Positions 1 through 9,143 of a DNA stretch of 64,000 bases are shown in pieces. Position 1 is the stretch's first letter. The number at the start of each line of letters is the position of its first letter. A program made the position numbers and the translations under genes. Source of the DNA: Okeania sp. SIO3I5 (GTDB lineage Bacteria; Cyanobacteriota; Cyanobacteriia; Cyanobacteriales; Microcoleaceae); contig NZ_JAAHHT010000026.1 in assembly GCF_010672085.1 (NCBI RefSeq), forward strand, positions 46,998 through 110,997, in the 5' to 3' direction. The notes below the pieces were generated by a model. It saw only the letters and a program-made list of their open reading frames with translations. It was not told where the DNA came from and made no database searches.

Positions 1-1
1 A

Positions 2-417
2 AAGCACCTTGAAGCTAAAGGAATTTATGGAATTTTTGATATAAATTTAGATTTTCATCAAGGAGTTAATGTTTTATTTGCTAAAAATGGCAAAGGGAAA
101 ACTACTTTGCTACATATTATTGCTAATTTACTGAATGAAGACTATGAAAGATCTGCCTTTATTGATTTTGATTATATTAATCTGAGGATGAGTAATGAAA
201 GTCAAGTCGAGTTCAAAAGTAATATAAATGATGAGGAGATTATATTATCTTTGAATGGAGGAGCAGAAAAAAAATTCCATTTCCATTCGAAAGAACTAAA
301 GAATATACTTCTATAGAATCTTTAGAAAATGCTCCTATAGCAAAGTATTTTTACCAGAAACATTTACTTAGGTTATTAAAGTTTAAAGAAAGTTGTTTTG
401 CCATTAATACTAATTAA
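2..417 (+). pseudogene. truncated, frameshifted duplicate of the AAA ATPase 5' end
   Basis: The reading frame enters from the left edge and repeats, almost base for base, the first ~95 codons of the intact ATPase that begins at 624, including the Walker A motif KNGKGKTT. It diverges near a poly-A run around 270-280. The original frame then stops at 314-316, and a shifted frame continues as a related but diverged sequence to a stop at 415-417. The Walker B half is absent, so it cannot encode a working ATPase. Its start lies outside the window. It is best read as a recent partial duplication of the downstream gene, or the remains of a tandem paralogue. Confidence 0.8.
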
Positions 418-623
418 AAAAAGAATGCTATAAAACTGAGCAGTTCTAAATTGATACTTAGAAGCTGATCTAATCAGTTTAGGACATCTCATATATTTAT
501 TATAATGCACAATAAATCAGGACTTACCTACCAAAATAAGAAACCGGGTTTATTGCCCTTTCATCTTTGATATTCAGTAAAATCAATAAAAGGAATGTAA
601 CCTGCAACAGGAGTAATAACAAT

Positions 624-1937
624 ATGTCTGTATATATAAAGCACCTTGAAGCTAAAGGAATTTATGGAATTTTTGATATAAATTTAGATTTTCATCAAGG
701 AGTTAATGTTTTATTTGCTAAAAATGGCAAAGGGAAGACTACTTTGCTACATATTATTGCTAATTTACTGAATGAAGATTATGAAAGATTTGCCTTTATT
801 GATTTTGATTATATTAATTTGATGATGAGCGATGAAAGTCAAGTCGAGTTAAAAAAGAATAGAAATGATGAGGAAATTATATTATCTTTGAATGGAGTAG
901 AAGAAAAAAAAATTCCATTTAAAGGAACTAAAGAATATATTTCTAGAGAGCTTTTACAAAGGATATCTATCTTTGCAGAAGCTATACCAAAGATGTTGAA
1001 AAGTGATAATATTCCAAATCAATCGTCAGAACAAAAATTAGCAACTTCTACAAAACAAAAATTAATAATAGCTTATTTTCCAGCTTTTAGAAGTATGATA
1101 GAAACTTGGGCATCAACACAAGCAGAAATTTCTGATGAAGAAAAGCAACAACTAAAAACACATTTTGCACGCCAAATTTTTGGAGACTTTGTGCCCTTAC
1201 TTAACTATCCATCTGTTATTGAAATAGAGGAAGTATCAAACCTAGAAATTTTTCAAGCTTTTTATCAACTAAACCAAGCACAAAAAAAATATTTAGGAAA
1301 CGTTCTACCTCAAATATTTAATGCTCTTTCTAATGCCAAAAATTCAAAACCTGTAGAAGAAGACTCAAATTCAATTTTAGAAGAAATCAAACAACTGAGT
1401 AACGATCTAAAGTTTCAAATGCCTGAAGATATCCGCACTGCTGTCGAATCATTTCAAGCTGATGAAGAATCTAAAGATGCTGCTGTAAGAATTTTAATTA
1501 CCTACAGAGAAGCACTGCAAAAAATATCTGATGAACAGAAAACTTATTTTCAGAATATTGAGAAATATCTAGCTGCTGTTAACTCATTTTTAGACAGTAA
1601 AAAAATAGAAATTATCTTAAAAAAATTACCAATTTTAGGCATCAATTTTCAGAATGGTATGGCTCCTCTTCCTGGAATAAGTCAAGCATTATCATCAGGA
1701 GAACGTCAAATTTTAACGATGATATATGCCGCGTCTCAGATGAGCGAACAAGAAATAGTTTTAATTGATGAACCTGAAATTTCTCTTCATGTAGATTGGC
1801 AACGTAAATTATTAGAAAAAATCTCTCAACAGTTAGGTAATAAACAAATTATTGCTTGTACTCATTCTCCAGTAGTAGGAGCTGACTATGAAGATGAAAT
1901 AATAATACTTGAGCCTCAAATAACTCAAAATTCTTAA
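624..1937 (+). CDS. ABC-type AAA ATPase, AriA-like subunit of a candidate PARIS defence module
   Basis: A 437-residue protein of the AAA_15/AAA_21 (RecF/OLD/ABC-like) ATPase group. Visible motifs are Walker A FAKNGKGKTT at about residues 31-40, an ABC-like signature LSSGERQ near 356, Walker B IVLIDEPE near 378-385 and a THSP switch-histidine motif near 413. The central region is helical and charged, as in the coiled insertions of these ATPases. I start it at the ATG at 624, preceded by CAGGAGT; an upstream in-frame start at 567 adds residues with no similarity to the duplicate at 2-417. The next gene encodes a DUF4435 protein. That pairing (ATPase AriA + DUF4435/TOPRIM AriB) is the hallmark of PARIS, where AriA senses a phage anti-restriction protein and releases AriB. 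ATPase function is secure; the PARIS assignment is inference from domains and order. Confidence 0.8.
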   Translation: MSVYIKHLEAKGIYGIFDINLDFHQGVNVLFAKNGKGKTTLLHIIANLLNEDYERFAFIDFDYINLMMSDESQVELKKNRNDEEIILSLNGVEEKKIPFKGTKEYISRELLQRISIFAEAIPKMLKSDNIPNQSSEQKLATSTKQKLIIAYFPAFRSMIETWASTQAEISDEEKQQLKTHFARQIFGDFVPLLNYPSVIEIEEVSNLEIFQAFYQLNQAQKKYLGNVLPQIFNALSNAKNSKPVEEDSNSILEEIKQLSNDLKFQMPEDIRTAVESFQADEESKDAAVRILITYREALQKISDEQKTYFQNIEKYLAAVNSFLDSKKIEIILKKLPILGINFQNGMAPLPGISQALSSGERQILTMIYAASQMSEQEIVLIDEPEISLHVDWQRKLLEKISQQLGNKQIIACTHSPVVGADYEDEIIILEPQITQNS

Positions 1938-2251
1938 ATATAGCAATCAGGAATCAGACGTGAGAAAAAAAATCTGACAAATTTTTCAGGATTGTTATAG
2001 TTTCTACCTATGAAGATGAAATAATAATACTTGAGCCTCAAATAATTCAAAATTATTAAATATAGCAATCAGGAATCAGACGTGAGAAAAAAATCTGACA
2101 AATTTTTCAGGATTGTTATAGTTTCTACCTATGAAGATGAAATAATAATACTTGAACCTCAAATAATTCAAAATTATTAAATATAGCAATCAGGAATCAG
2201 ACGTGAGAAAAAAAAATCTGACAAATTTTTCAGGATTGTTATAGTTTCTAC
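1886..2251 (+). repeat. 3 x ~122-bp tandem repeat copying the ATPase gene's 3' end
   Basis: Three consecutive units start at 1886, 2008 and 2129 (periods 122 and 121 bp). Each unit has the last ~54 bases of the ATPase coding sequence, then a ~59-bp inverted-repeat element (ATAGCAATCAGG ... TTGTTATAG, first copy about 1940-1998), then AGTTTCTAC. Units differ by a few substitutions and by the length of an A run. The first unit overlaps the real stop codon at 1935-1937. The array fills the gap before the DUF4435 gene. Confidence 0.9.
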
Positions 2252-2296
2252 AACAATATTAGATGAGTAAAATTAAAAAGAAGAGGAATCATAATA

Positions 2297-3277
2297 ATGG
2301 CAAAAAGCAGTCCGAAATATACTCCAAAAGAGTATCGAATCTACTTGAACAATAGTAGTCAAAAACATATTTTAGTTGAAGGCAAAAATGATAAATATTT
2401 TCTAGAAAGAATGCTTTCTTATTTAGCAAATGAAATAGATAAACCAGAACTAACCGAACAGGTTGTTGTAGATTCAGCAGCATCTTTAATTGAATCTGAA
2501 TCAGGAACAGGTAGTAATAAAGAAAAAGTTGAGGAAATTGCCAATAGTGTAGTTGATAAACCTTACAGTCAGAGATTTATTGCTTTCATAGATCGGGAGT
2601 TGTATTTATTTGATTGGGATTATGAACAAACTCAAATACTCCAAGACAATTTTCCCCGACATAATATAGAAAAACGAATTATCAGAACACGAGGACATTC
2701 ATTAGAAAACTATTTATTTGAAGTCGATATAGTCAGTAATTTTTTTAACCTAAATACAACAATACCTAATCCCCAAATAGCCACAAATTTATTTAAACAA
2801 ATTTTTAAGTCGGTAATATATTCAGCTTGTACTATTGGTTTAGCTGCTACTAAAAGTAGCCTATTACAAAAAATAGAATCAGGTATTTTGTGGAGAAATT
2901 TCATTGAATTAACTTCTGGGGAAATAAATTTTTTGTTAGAAGATTGGTTAGACTTCTTGATTGATAAACGTAGTGTATCTAATAGCAAAATTTCAGAAAT
3001 TAAGCACAATTATAAAACTTATATTCAACTGATTAATCAAACATCTTTTGAGATTGTGAGATGGCTATCTCATGGTCATATTGGTTATGATTTTTTGAAA
3101 GAAGCATATATTAAATGTGTTATGCAAATTAGCAAAGAAGCCGAGAGTAATGTTAACTGGGCAAAAAAAGATAAGATGTTGCAGCAGTTGATTAATTATT
3201 GCGTTGAGGAAATATTAAGTAATGACAGGATGTATTTTCAAGAAATATTTGAAATGTTAGATTTATCGCGAGATTAG
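2297..3277 (+). CDS. DUF4435 (TOPRIM-like) protein, AriB-like candidate effector
   Basis: A 326-residue protein with the DUF4435 signature: LVEGKNDKYFLERML at about 26-40 (Glu28 is the expected TOPRIM catalytic glutamate), FIDRELYLFDWD at about 97-108 (Asp99 as the acidic strand motif), and RGHSLENYLFE at about 132-142. DUF4435 is a TOPRIM/OLD-type fold, and in PARIS the AriB member is a nuclease toxin released from AriA. The ATG is preceded by AGAAGAGGA. It follows the ATPase gene by ~360 bp, all of it tandem repeat, so co-transcription is possible but not shown. It could belong to another ATPase/DUF4435 system (such as an Abi type) rather than PARIS. Confidence 0.75.
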   Translation: MAKSSPKYTPKEYRIYLNNSSQKHILVEGKNDKYFLERMLSYLANEIDKPELTEQVVVDSAASLIESESGTGSNKEKVEEIANSVVDKPYSQRFIAFIDRELYLFDWDYEQTQILQDNFPRHNIEKRIIRTRGHSLENYLFEVDIVSNFFNLNTTIPNPQIATNLFKQIFKSVIYSACTIGLAATKSSLLQKIESGILWRNFIELTSGEINFLLEDWLDFLIDKRSVSNSKISEIKHNYKTYIQLINQTSFEIVRWLSHGHIGYDFLKEAYIKCVMQISKEAESNVNWAKKDKMLQQLINYCVEEILSNDRMYFQEIFEMLDLSRD

Positions 3278-3578
3278 ATTAATTAAATTGAGGGTAATTC
3301 TTTAAAAGAGGTAGTAGAGGAAAAAATTGATATTTATGCGCAATAGTTGATTTTATTTGTGATTTTGGGAGAAGTCTATTCAATACATTTGCTCTTAGAG
3401 TCTCGGAAAAATTTGTCTTGCTTATCATAAGTAAATGTATGAATATGAAGTTGTAGTAGCTAAGTTATGAACAAAATTTTTATCCTAAAAAATTAGGCGA
3501 TCGCTCTGTTTACCAAAACTTAACAACAGAAGTTAATTGAGATTAAAAATTAATAGCTACTAACGTGGAATTTATTTA

Positions 3579-3684
3579 ATCAGGACTAAAGCCATGCAAA
3601 CCCAGAAACCCGGTTTCTCTTAGAAGTTTACTGTTCAAAACAACGATTTATCCTAGAAACCGGGTTTCTTTGCGTAAGTCCTAT
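3579..3684 (+). mobile_element. MITE-like element, AGGACTTACGCAAAG family, copy 1
   Basis: A ~106-bp element bounded by ATCAGGACTAAAG on the left and TTTGCGTAAGTCCTAT on the right, with AGAAACCCGGTTTCT palindromes inside each end. A second full copy lies inverted at 42824-42930, and solo ends occur near 506, 24678 and 27253. No coding capacity. Confidence 0.75.
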
Positions 3685-3887
3685 TAATATTATTCAAGTT
3701 CTAAAAGATGCTAACGAGGAAGAGGAACTTATAACTGATAAAAAGGTGTTAGGTATTAGGCATGAAAAGAATTAATCTTTCAATTACCGTTTTACTAAAA
3801 AAGCGCTCCCGCATCAAAAGCGCTCCCGCGTCAAAAGCCTAAAACCCAGACAAAGCAGGATTTTTCCTTCTGCCTCCCCCCAACCAC

Positions 3888-4093
3888 AAGCTATCCCTTA
3901 TAAGGAACTCTTGAAACCCTTGTGGGAGGATGGGGAGGATGGGGAGGAGGGGGAGGAAGAATTCTGTCTACATTCATAAAAAAGTGTGTTTTTAAATACA
4001 CTTTTCTCCTGAAAAAGCCGATTCAAGACTTAAACATAACTTGTCTATGTTGTCAAGTTTTATGTTAAGAAAAATGTTTATAAAGCATAGCTT
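3888..4093 (+). mobile_element. MITE-like element with AAGCTAT terminal inverted repeats, copy 1
   Basis: A 206-bp element with ~16-bp terminal inverted repeats (AAGCTATCCCTTATAA at the left; reverse complement of the right end AAGCTATGCTTTATAA). An inverted copy with the same internal order (9-mer GGAGGATGG array, GAATTCTGTCTAC, a AAAAGCCGA block) lies at 34905-35114. No open frame. Confidence 0.8.
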
Positions 4094-4415
4094 TCAAAGG
4101 CAGGGTCAATTTATTGTCATGCCTAGAAAAAAGTAGGAGAGGGTGGTCCGTGTGGTCCGTGTGGGAGAAAAGTCCGTGTGGGAGAAAAGTCCGCTTTTAT
4201 TCATGCAGCGGCTTTACTTCGAGACCTCATCCTCCTCATCCTCCTCATCCTCCCCATCCTCCCCATCCTCCCCACCCTTTCCCTAAATATTCTCTGGCGA
4301 CAAAGAATTAGCCCTGCCTTTCAAAGGGGGGTAGGGGGGATACATAAGTGCCTTTTGCTATAACAGGTGACGAACTACCTACCACCTAACAAATAAGATT
4401 AAACTTCCCCCAGAA

Positions 4416-4766
<351 letters not shown>

Positions 4767-5030
4767 TTACACTATAATTTTTAAGTCTACTTGTTTATCA
4801 GGATGCCATCCTTTAATATCACTGCCCAGTGGGCCTTGTTTGTCAATAAATATACATTTATCCAGAAGGCTTTTGAATAGGCTCTCAAAATATTAAAAAT
4901 ACCAAAAAAATTATATACAAAATCTTAAACTTTTCTAGAATTTATCTCAAAAAGACCTTTTATTCAGTCACATTTTCAAGTAAGATTATAGATTTAATTA
5001 TAAATAATCGTATCTAGAGAGGAACTACCA

Positions 5031-6869
5031 GTGCAGTTACAAACTAAAGTAACCATTAAACAAGCCACCGGCGCCTTTGCACTAATGGATAGTCTGAAAC
5101 GTCATGGAGTCAAACACATATTTGGCTATCCAGGCGGTGCTATTTTGCCAATCTACGACGAACTTTACCGAGTAGAAGCAGCAGGAGACTTACAACACAT
5201 CCTAGTCCGACACGAACAAGGAGCTGCCCATGCTGCCGATGGATATGCCCGTGCTACTGGTAAAGTAGGTGTATGCTTTGCCACTTCAGGTCCAGGAGCA
5301 ACAAACCTAGTAACAGGTATTGCTACTGCTCAGATGGACTCAATTCCCATGGTCATAGTTACAGGGCAAGTAGGCCGACCAATGATTGGCACTGATGCCT
5401 TCCAAGAAACGGACATTTATGGTATAACCCTACCAATAGTCAAACATTCTTATGTGGTTCGAGACCCAAGGGATATGGCCAGAATTGTTGCTGAAGCATT
5501 CCATATTGCTAGTACAGGTCGTCCCGGGCCAGTATTGATTGACGTACCCAAAGACGTAGGATTAGAAGAATTTGAGTATGAACCAGTGGAACGTGGTTCT
5601 ATCAGACTACCTGGATATCGTCCTACTACTAAAGGCAATCCTCGTCAGATTAATCAAGCAATTAATTTAATCCGAGAAGCACGTCGCCCTTTATTGTATG
5701 TAGGGGGTGGTGCTGTTTCTGCTGATGCTCATGCAGAACTTCAAGAATTAGCTGAATATTTTAATATTCCTGTTACTACTACTTTGATGGGTAAAGGTGC
5801 TTTTAACGAACATCATCCCCTGTCAGTGGGAATGTTGGGAATGCACGGTACTGCTTATGCTAACTTTGCTGTGAGTGAGTGTGATTTGTTAATTGCTGTT
5901 GGTGCCCGTTTTGATGATCGAGTAACAGGAAAGTTAGATGAATTTGCTTCTAACGCCAAAGTAATTCATATTGATATCGATCCGGCAGAAGTAGGTAAAA
6001 ACCGGACTCCTGATGTTCCGATCGTGGGAGATGTACGTCAAGTTTTGATCGATTTGCTACATCGTTGTCGGGAGATCGGTGAGTCAGTTAATTCCAATCA
6101 AATTCAATCTTGGTTAGACCGAATTAATCGTTGGAAACAAGATTATCCATTAGTCGCCCCCGAATATCCAGATAGTATCTCACCTCAAGAGGTGATTAAT
6201 GAAGTTGGCAAAATGGCTCCAGATGCTTACTATACTACTGATGTTGGTCAGCATCAAATGTGGGCAGCTCAATTTCTGAAAAATGGTCCTCGGCAATGGA
6301 TTTCTAGTGCAGGTTTGGGCACGATGGGTTATGGAATGCCTGCTGCTATGGGTGTGAAGGTGGCGTTGCCAAACCGAGAGGTGATTTGTATTGCTGGTGA
6401 TGCTAGTATTCAGATGAATATTCAGGAGTTAGGTACTCTGGCACATTATGGTATTAATGTCAAAACTGTAATTATTAATAATGGTTGGCAGGGTATGGTG
6501 CGTCAGTGGCAGCAGGCATTTTTTGGCGAGCGTTATTCTTCTTCTAATATGGAAGTGGGAATGCCAGATTTTGTTAAGTTGGCAGAAGCTTATGGAGTGA
6601 AGGGGATAATGATTTCTCGTCGGGATGAGTTGAAAGAGGCGATCGCTGAAATGTTAGCTTATGACGGACCTGTTTTAATGGATGTTCATGTGACTAAGGA
6701 TGAAAATTGTTATCCAATGGTTGCTCCTGGTAAGAGTAATGCTCAAATGGTGGGGTTGCCTATTCGCAAACAGCTTGAGCAAGCTGTGGAGTCAATTACT
6801 TGTAGCAATTGTGGATACGAAAGTGTTGCTACTAATAATTTATGCCCTGAATGTGGTACTAAATTTTAA
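5031..6869 (+). CDS. ilvB: acetolactate synthase large subunit with C-terminal zinc ribbon
   Basis: A 612-residue thiamine-diphosphate enzyme that makes acetolactate/acetohydroxybutyrate, the first step of branched-chain amino acid synthesis. Visible are [12 protein letters not shown] near 32-43, the catalytic Glu62 in [14 protein letters not shown], the FAD-domain motif [11 protein letters not shown], and the ThDP-binding block from GDASIQMN to IINN near 455-483. The start is GTG at 5031, with AGAGGA upstream. The last ~22 residues form a CxxC ... CPECGTKF zinc ribbon (591-612), beyond the usual end of the family. No regulatory subunit (ilvN/ilvH) lies in the window. Confidence 0.95.
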   Translation: MQLQTKVTIKQATGAFALMDSLKRHGVKHIFGYPGGAILPIYDELYRVEAAGDLQHILVRHEQGAAHAADGYARATGKVGVCFATSGPGATNLVTGIATAQMDSIPMVIVTGQVGRPMIGTDAFQETDIYGITLPIVKHSYVVRDPRDMARIVAEAFHIASTGRPGPVLIDVPKDVGLEEFEYEPVERGSIRLPGYRPTTKGNPRQINQAINLIREARRPLLYVGGGAVSADAHAELQELAEYFNIPVTTTLMGKGAFNEHHPLSVGMLGMHGTAYANFAVSECDLLIAVGARFDDRVTGKLDEFASNAKVIHIDIDPAEVGKNRTPDVPIVGDVRQVLIDLLHRCREIGESVNSNQIQSWLDRINRWKQDYPLVAPEYPDSISPQEVINEVGKMAPDAYYTTDVGQHQMWAAQFLKNGPRQWISSAGLGTMGYGMPAAMGVKVALPNREVICIAGDASIQMNIQELGTLAHYGINVKTVIINNGWQGMVRQWQQAFFGERYSSSNMEVGMPDFVKLAEAYGVKGIMISRRDELKEAIAEMLAYDGPVLMDVHVTKDENCYPMVAPGKSNAQMVGLPIRKQLEQAVESITCSNCGYESVATNNLCPECGTKF

Positions 6870-6871
6870 CT

Positions 6872-7195
6872 TCCCTGGCGGGAAGTCCTGCGCTCTCCAT
6901 CCCCCCTAACCCCCCTGCTTGGAAAGGGTGGAGGGGAGCAGAGGGAGGGGAAAGCCAGGGTCAACGGTCAGATACCTCCCTCTGCTAAACGTTCTGCTCC
7001 CCTTGACTTTCGAGGAGGTATTTTATGACAATACTTATGATTGATCGTAAGTTCAACGAACACAGGGGGAGGACATCACCTCTGTCATGCGCAGCGGTCA
7101 GGGTTTCTATGGCGCTCAGAATCCCGCATTGTCCATCCCCCCTAACCCCACGAGTGAAAGGGGGGAATAGAAGGGCAACGTCGGGAGTATGTCAA
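6872..7195 (+). mobile_element. orphan right end of an IS200/IS605-type element (possible omega-RNA region)
   Basis: This stretch matches, in opposite orientation, the segment at 13741-14015. Shared blocks are CTGGCGGGAAGTCC, GCGCTCTCCATCCCCCC, CACAGGGGGAGGACATCACC, TCTGTCATGCGCAGCGGTC, a GAATCCCG block and a terminal GGGCAACGTCGGGAGTATGT. Cyanobacterial tnpB elements end in a structured right end of this kind, which can specify the TnpB guide RNA. No tnpB lies upstream on this strand (ilvB does), so this is a solo end. The start boundary is approximate; omega-RNA identity is inference. Confidence 0.5.
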
Positions 7196-7292
7196 TTGAT
7201 TGACAAAATCTCCTACAGAGGAAGTCAGGAGTAGGGGAGATGGGGATATTTTTTAACTTTCTCTTGTATTCCTTCTCCCTAGTTCTTGAATC

Positions 7293-7351
7293 TTACAGCG
7301 CTTTTCAGTTGAGTAGACCACTAAATTCATTTCAACTGAAAAGCGCTGTAA
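7293..7351. repeat. hairpin repeat, TACAGCGCTTTTCAG family, compact copy
   Basis: Arms of 20 bp (TTACAGCGCTTTTCAGTTGA and its exact reverse complement) flank an 18-bp loop. Relatives with longer interiors lie at 11855-11961, 30752-30907 and about 63440-63700. This copy abuts and truncates the GTPase remnant. Confidence 0.85.
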
Positions 7352-7528
7352 TATCCCTTTAATGAGATAGTTTAATAATGTTGTTTTGCCAGTTCCTTTT
7401 GCTCCTAAAACAGCAAGTTTTTTACCCTTCAGTTCAATTAAAATATGTTGCCATTCAAGTGCTCCGTATGCTCCTGCTGCACCAGCAAAAACTGCTCCAA
7501 TAATTAATGCTATAGTAATAGGGTCTAT
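7351..7528 (-). pseudogene. remnant of a membrane-anchored P-loop GTPase-like gene
   Basis: Read on the minus strand from 7528: a short hydrophobic segment (IALIIGAVFAGAAGAYGALE), then an intact P-loop LAVLGAKGTGKTTLLNYL, after which the frame runs straight into the hairpin repeat at 7293-7351. The expected start codon is ATA, and all motifs after the P-loop are gone. It looks like the first ~55 codons of a small GTPase/NTPase cut off by insertion of the repeat. The specific family is not identified. Confidence 0.6.
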
Positions 7529-7835
7529 AGTATAAAGTTAGCTTCAAAAAAATTCCCTCTATTGAGTTGAACTCAAATTAGCCAGAATATCTTTTATCAA
7601 TGTTGTTTCATCGCAATAGTAGTAATTACACAATACTCAGTAATAAAATAGCCTCAAATATATACAAATAGATTTAAATTCAAAAAAGTATAAATACTTG
7701 AAAACTCAGAGTCTTTCTGCGGAATGTTACACAAACATCTACTTTTATAGCTTCAAAAGTAATTCGCCTATCTAGACTAATCTTTCCCAAAAAATGCTAC
7801 CCAAACAGAATTTTTTTTTGCCATAATAATCTCTA

Positions 7836-7955
7836 ATATCATGTTCGGATAATCAGTTATAAAAAACCTTTTCCCTTTCAACCTTTCTTTTCCTTCTGCC
7901 TTCTGCCTTCTGCCTTCCTTCCTCCTAAGTGTAAGTATTCAACCGAACATGATAT
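7836..7955. mobile_element. MITE-like element, ATATCATGTYCGG family, copy 1
   Basis: A 120-bp element from ATATCATGTTCGGATAA to TATTCAACCGAACATGATAT. Its interior carries CTTCTGC heptamers (about 7892-7917). Relatives are at 29221-29438, 39970-40097, 42619-42805 and 59331-59459. Confidence 0.8.
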
Positions 7956-8111
7956 AAGTACCAATAGTACACTACTAATTTAAGCAGATATTGCTTGATG
8001 ACAAATCCACCTTTACATATTATACTAATTTTCCATTTGCTCAATGTCAATATTTCAAGAATAGTGGGACTGGTTCAAAAATAGCAAATGGTTTCTATAA
8101 CCTAATTCATT

Positions 8112-8388
8112 TCAACTACCACCCAAACAAACTGTTAAATCTTCATCTGGAGTAGCGATCGCTTGTAAATTATATTTCTCCTGCAACACCTCAAACACAT
8201 TGGGTTAAATAAAAGTAGGCAAAGTCAGTCCTAACCGAATATCTTTAAAATTCCCAAATACAACAAAGTCAAAAAAATTGCCACCGTCTTTTGCTCATAC
8301 CAAGACAAAATCATTGACAACGACAACTCATTTACACCCACATCAAAAGCTTTTGCCAAACCCAAAGCAATTTGAATTATTGATTATA
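8112..8388 (-). pseudogene. hcp: C-terminal remnant of a hybrid-cluster protein (hydroxylamine reductase)
   Basis: The minus strand translates as GLAKAFDVGVNELSLSMILS followed by WYEQKTVAIFLTLLYLGI, then after a one-base frameshift as NIRLGLTLPTFI, an in-frame stop, PNVFEVLQEKYNLQAIATP and DEDLTVCLGG. This matches the C-terminus of Hcp from memory of the family (NxLPLSLxxSWxEQK, NIRLGPTLPAF, PNVLxxL, TPEEDL). At least one frameshift and one stop are present, and the N-terminal ~450 residues with the cluster ligands are absent. It shows that the lineage once had an intact hcp here. Confidence 0.65.
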
Positions 8389-8562
8389 AAATCTCAACAA
8401 AAATATGCTTTTTTATATTCCATACTTCCCTTCCATATACCGCTAGGTGCAAGTTAAAAGTTAAAAGTTAAAAGTAATCTCTGAATGAGTTTTAGCATTT
8501 ATGAATATCCTAACCTATTATTTGATTTTCATTTAAAAGTGTTTAACAATGGCTAAATCATA

Positions 8563-8853
8563 AAGCATTCAGCAGTCAGCATTCAGCTATCAATTTTATT
8601 ATCTTGAGAAGAGAAATTAGCATCTTCCTGATTTAAAAGAATTAAAAGTATGGGTCATTTCAGTTATCAGTTATCAGTTATCAGTTATCAGTTATCAGTG
8701 AACCTCCGACTAAAATCAAAGACTTGAAATACTGAATAAATATTTTTTTCATCCCCTTAAAAGGGGAGGCTTTAGACCTCGTTTTTTGCTAAAAGCTCAT
8801 GCTTGCTTCATTTTTTAAAAAGCTGAGAGCTGACTGCTAATAGCTGAATGCTT
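8563..8853. mobile_element. composite inverted-repeat element carrying a TTATCAG heptamer array
   Basis: Ends are AAGCATTCAGCAGTCAGC on the left and TAGCTGAATGCTT on the right in inverted orientation. Nested inside, at about 8652-8790, is a unit of a second family: GTCATTTCAG, several CAGTTAT heptamers, then CCCCTTAAAAGGGG and GGCTTTAGACCTC. Members of that nested family also lie near 16611, 21211 and 24413. Confidence 0.6.
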
Positions 8854-9049
8854 ACATAATTCCATTACACTAATTTTAAAAAATTAGTCTGATATTTTAT
8901 CTTTTCTTTAGGATTAGCAAAAATTAAAAACTTGTTAATAATAATTATTTGAATAAATATTATTACATTATACTAAAATATTTTTGGTTTAGTCTGGAAA
9001 TAAATTAATATAACTAAAACTATAAGTATTTGTTAACAAATGTTGGCAA

Positions 9050-9121
9050 ATATGGAACCAACTACTACTAAGTCTCAAAAAGCCTTGTTAAGCTGGTTTG
9101 AGCGTTGTCAACAAAGCCGTT
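9050..9121 (+). other. 23-codon ORF just upstream of glgP
   Basis: An ATG frame of 23 codons (MEPTTTKSQKALLSWFERC...) ends at 9121, 22 bases before the glgP ATG. It could be a leader peptide, the end of a lost gene, or chance. There is no strong ribosome binding site. Reported only because it occupies the glgP leader. Confidence 0.2.
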
Positions 9122-9143
9122 AAGATTAGCAAATTCTCAAATT

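Larger units (their letters stand above)
3278..4415. other. 1.1-kb gap with two small inverted-repeat elements and a 9-mer array
   Basis: No convincing gene. It holds the elements at 3579-3684 and 3888-4093 (listed separately), a C-rich array of 9-bp units at about 4225-4275 (CCTCCTCAT then CCTCCCCAT types), and a G-rich mirror of the same units at about 3925-3958. Short open frames here encode only proline/leucine/histidine runs from those repeats. Confidence 0.7.

Noticed and set aside
567..623. Upstream start for the ATPase
   Set aside because: The extra 19 residues have no counterpart in the family, while the ATG at 624 has a CAGGAGT ribosome binding site.
4114..4363. Open frames rich in His-Pro and Ile-Leu repeats
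   Set aside because: Generated entirely by the CCTCCNCAT nonamer array; no start context.
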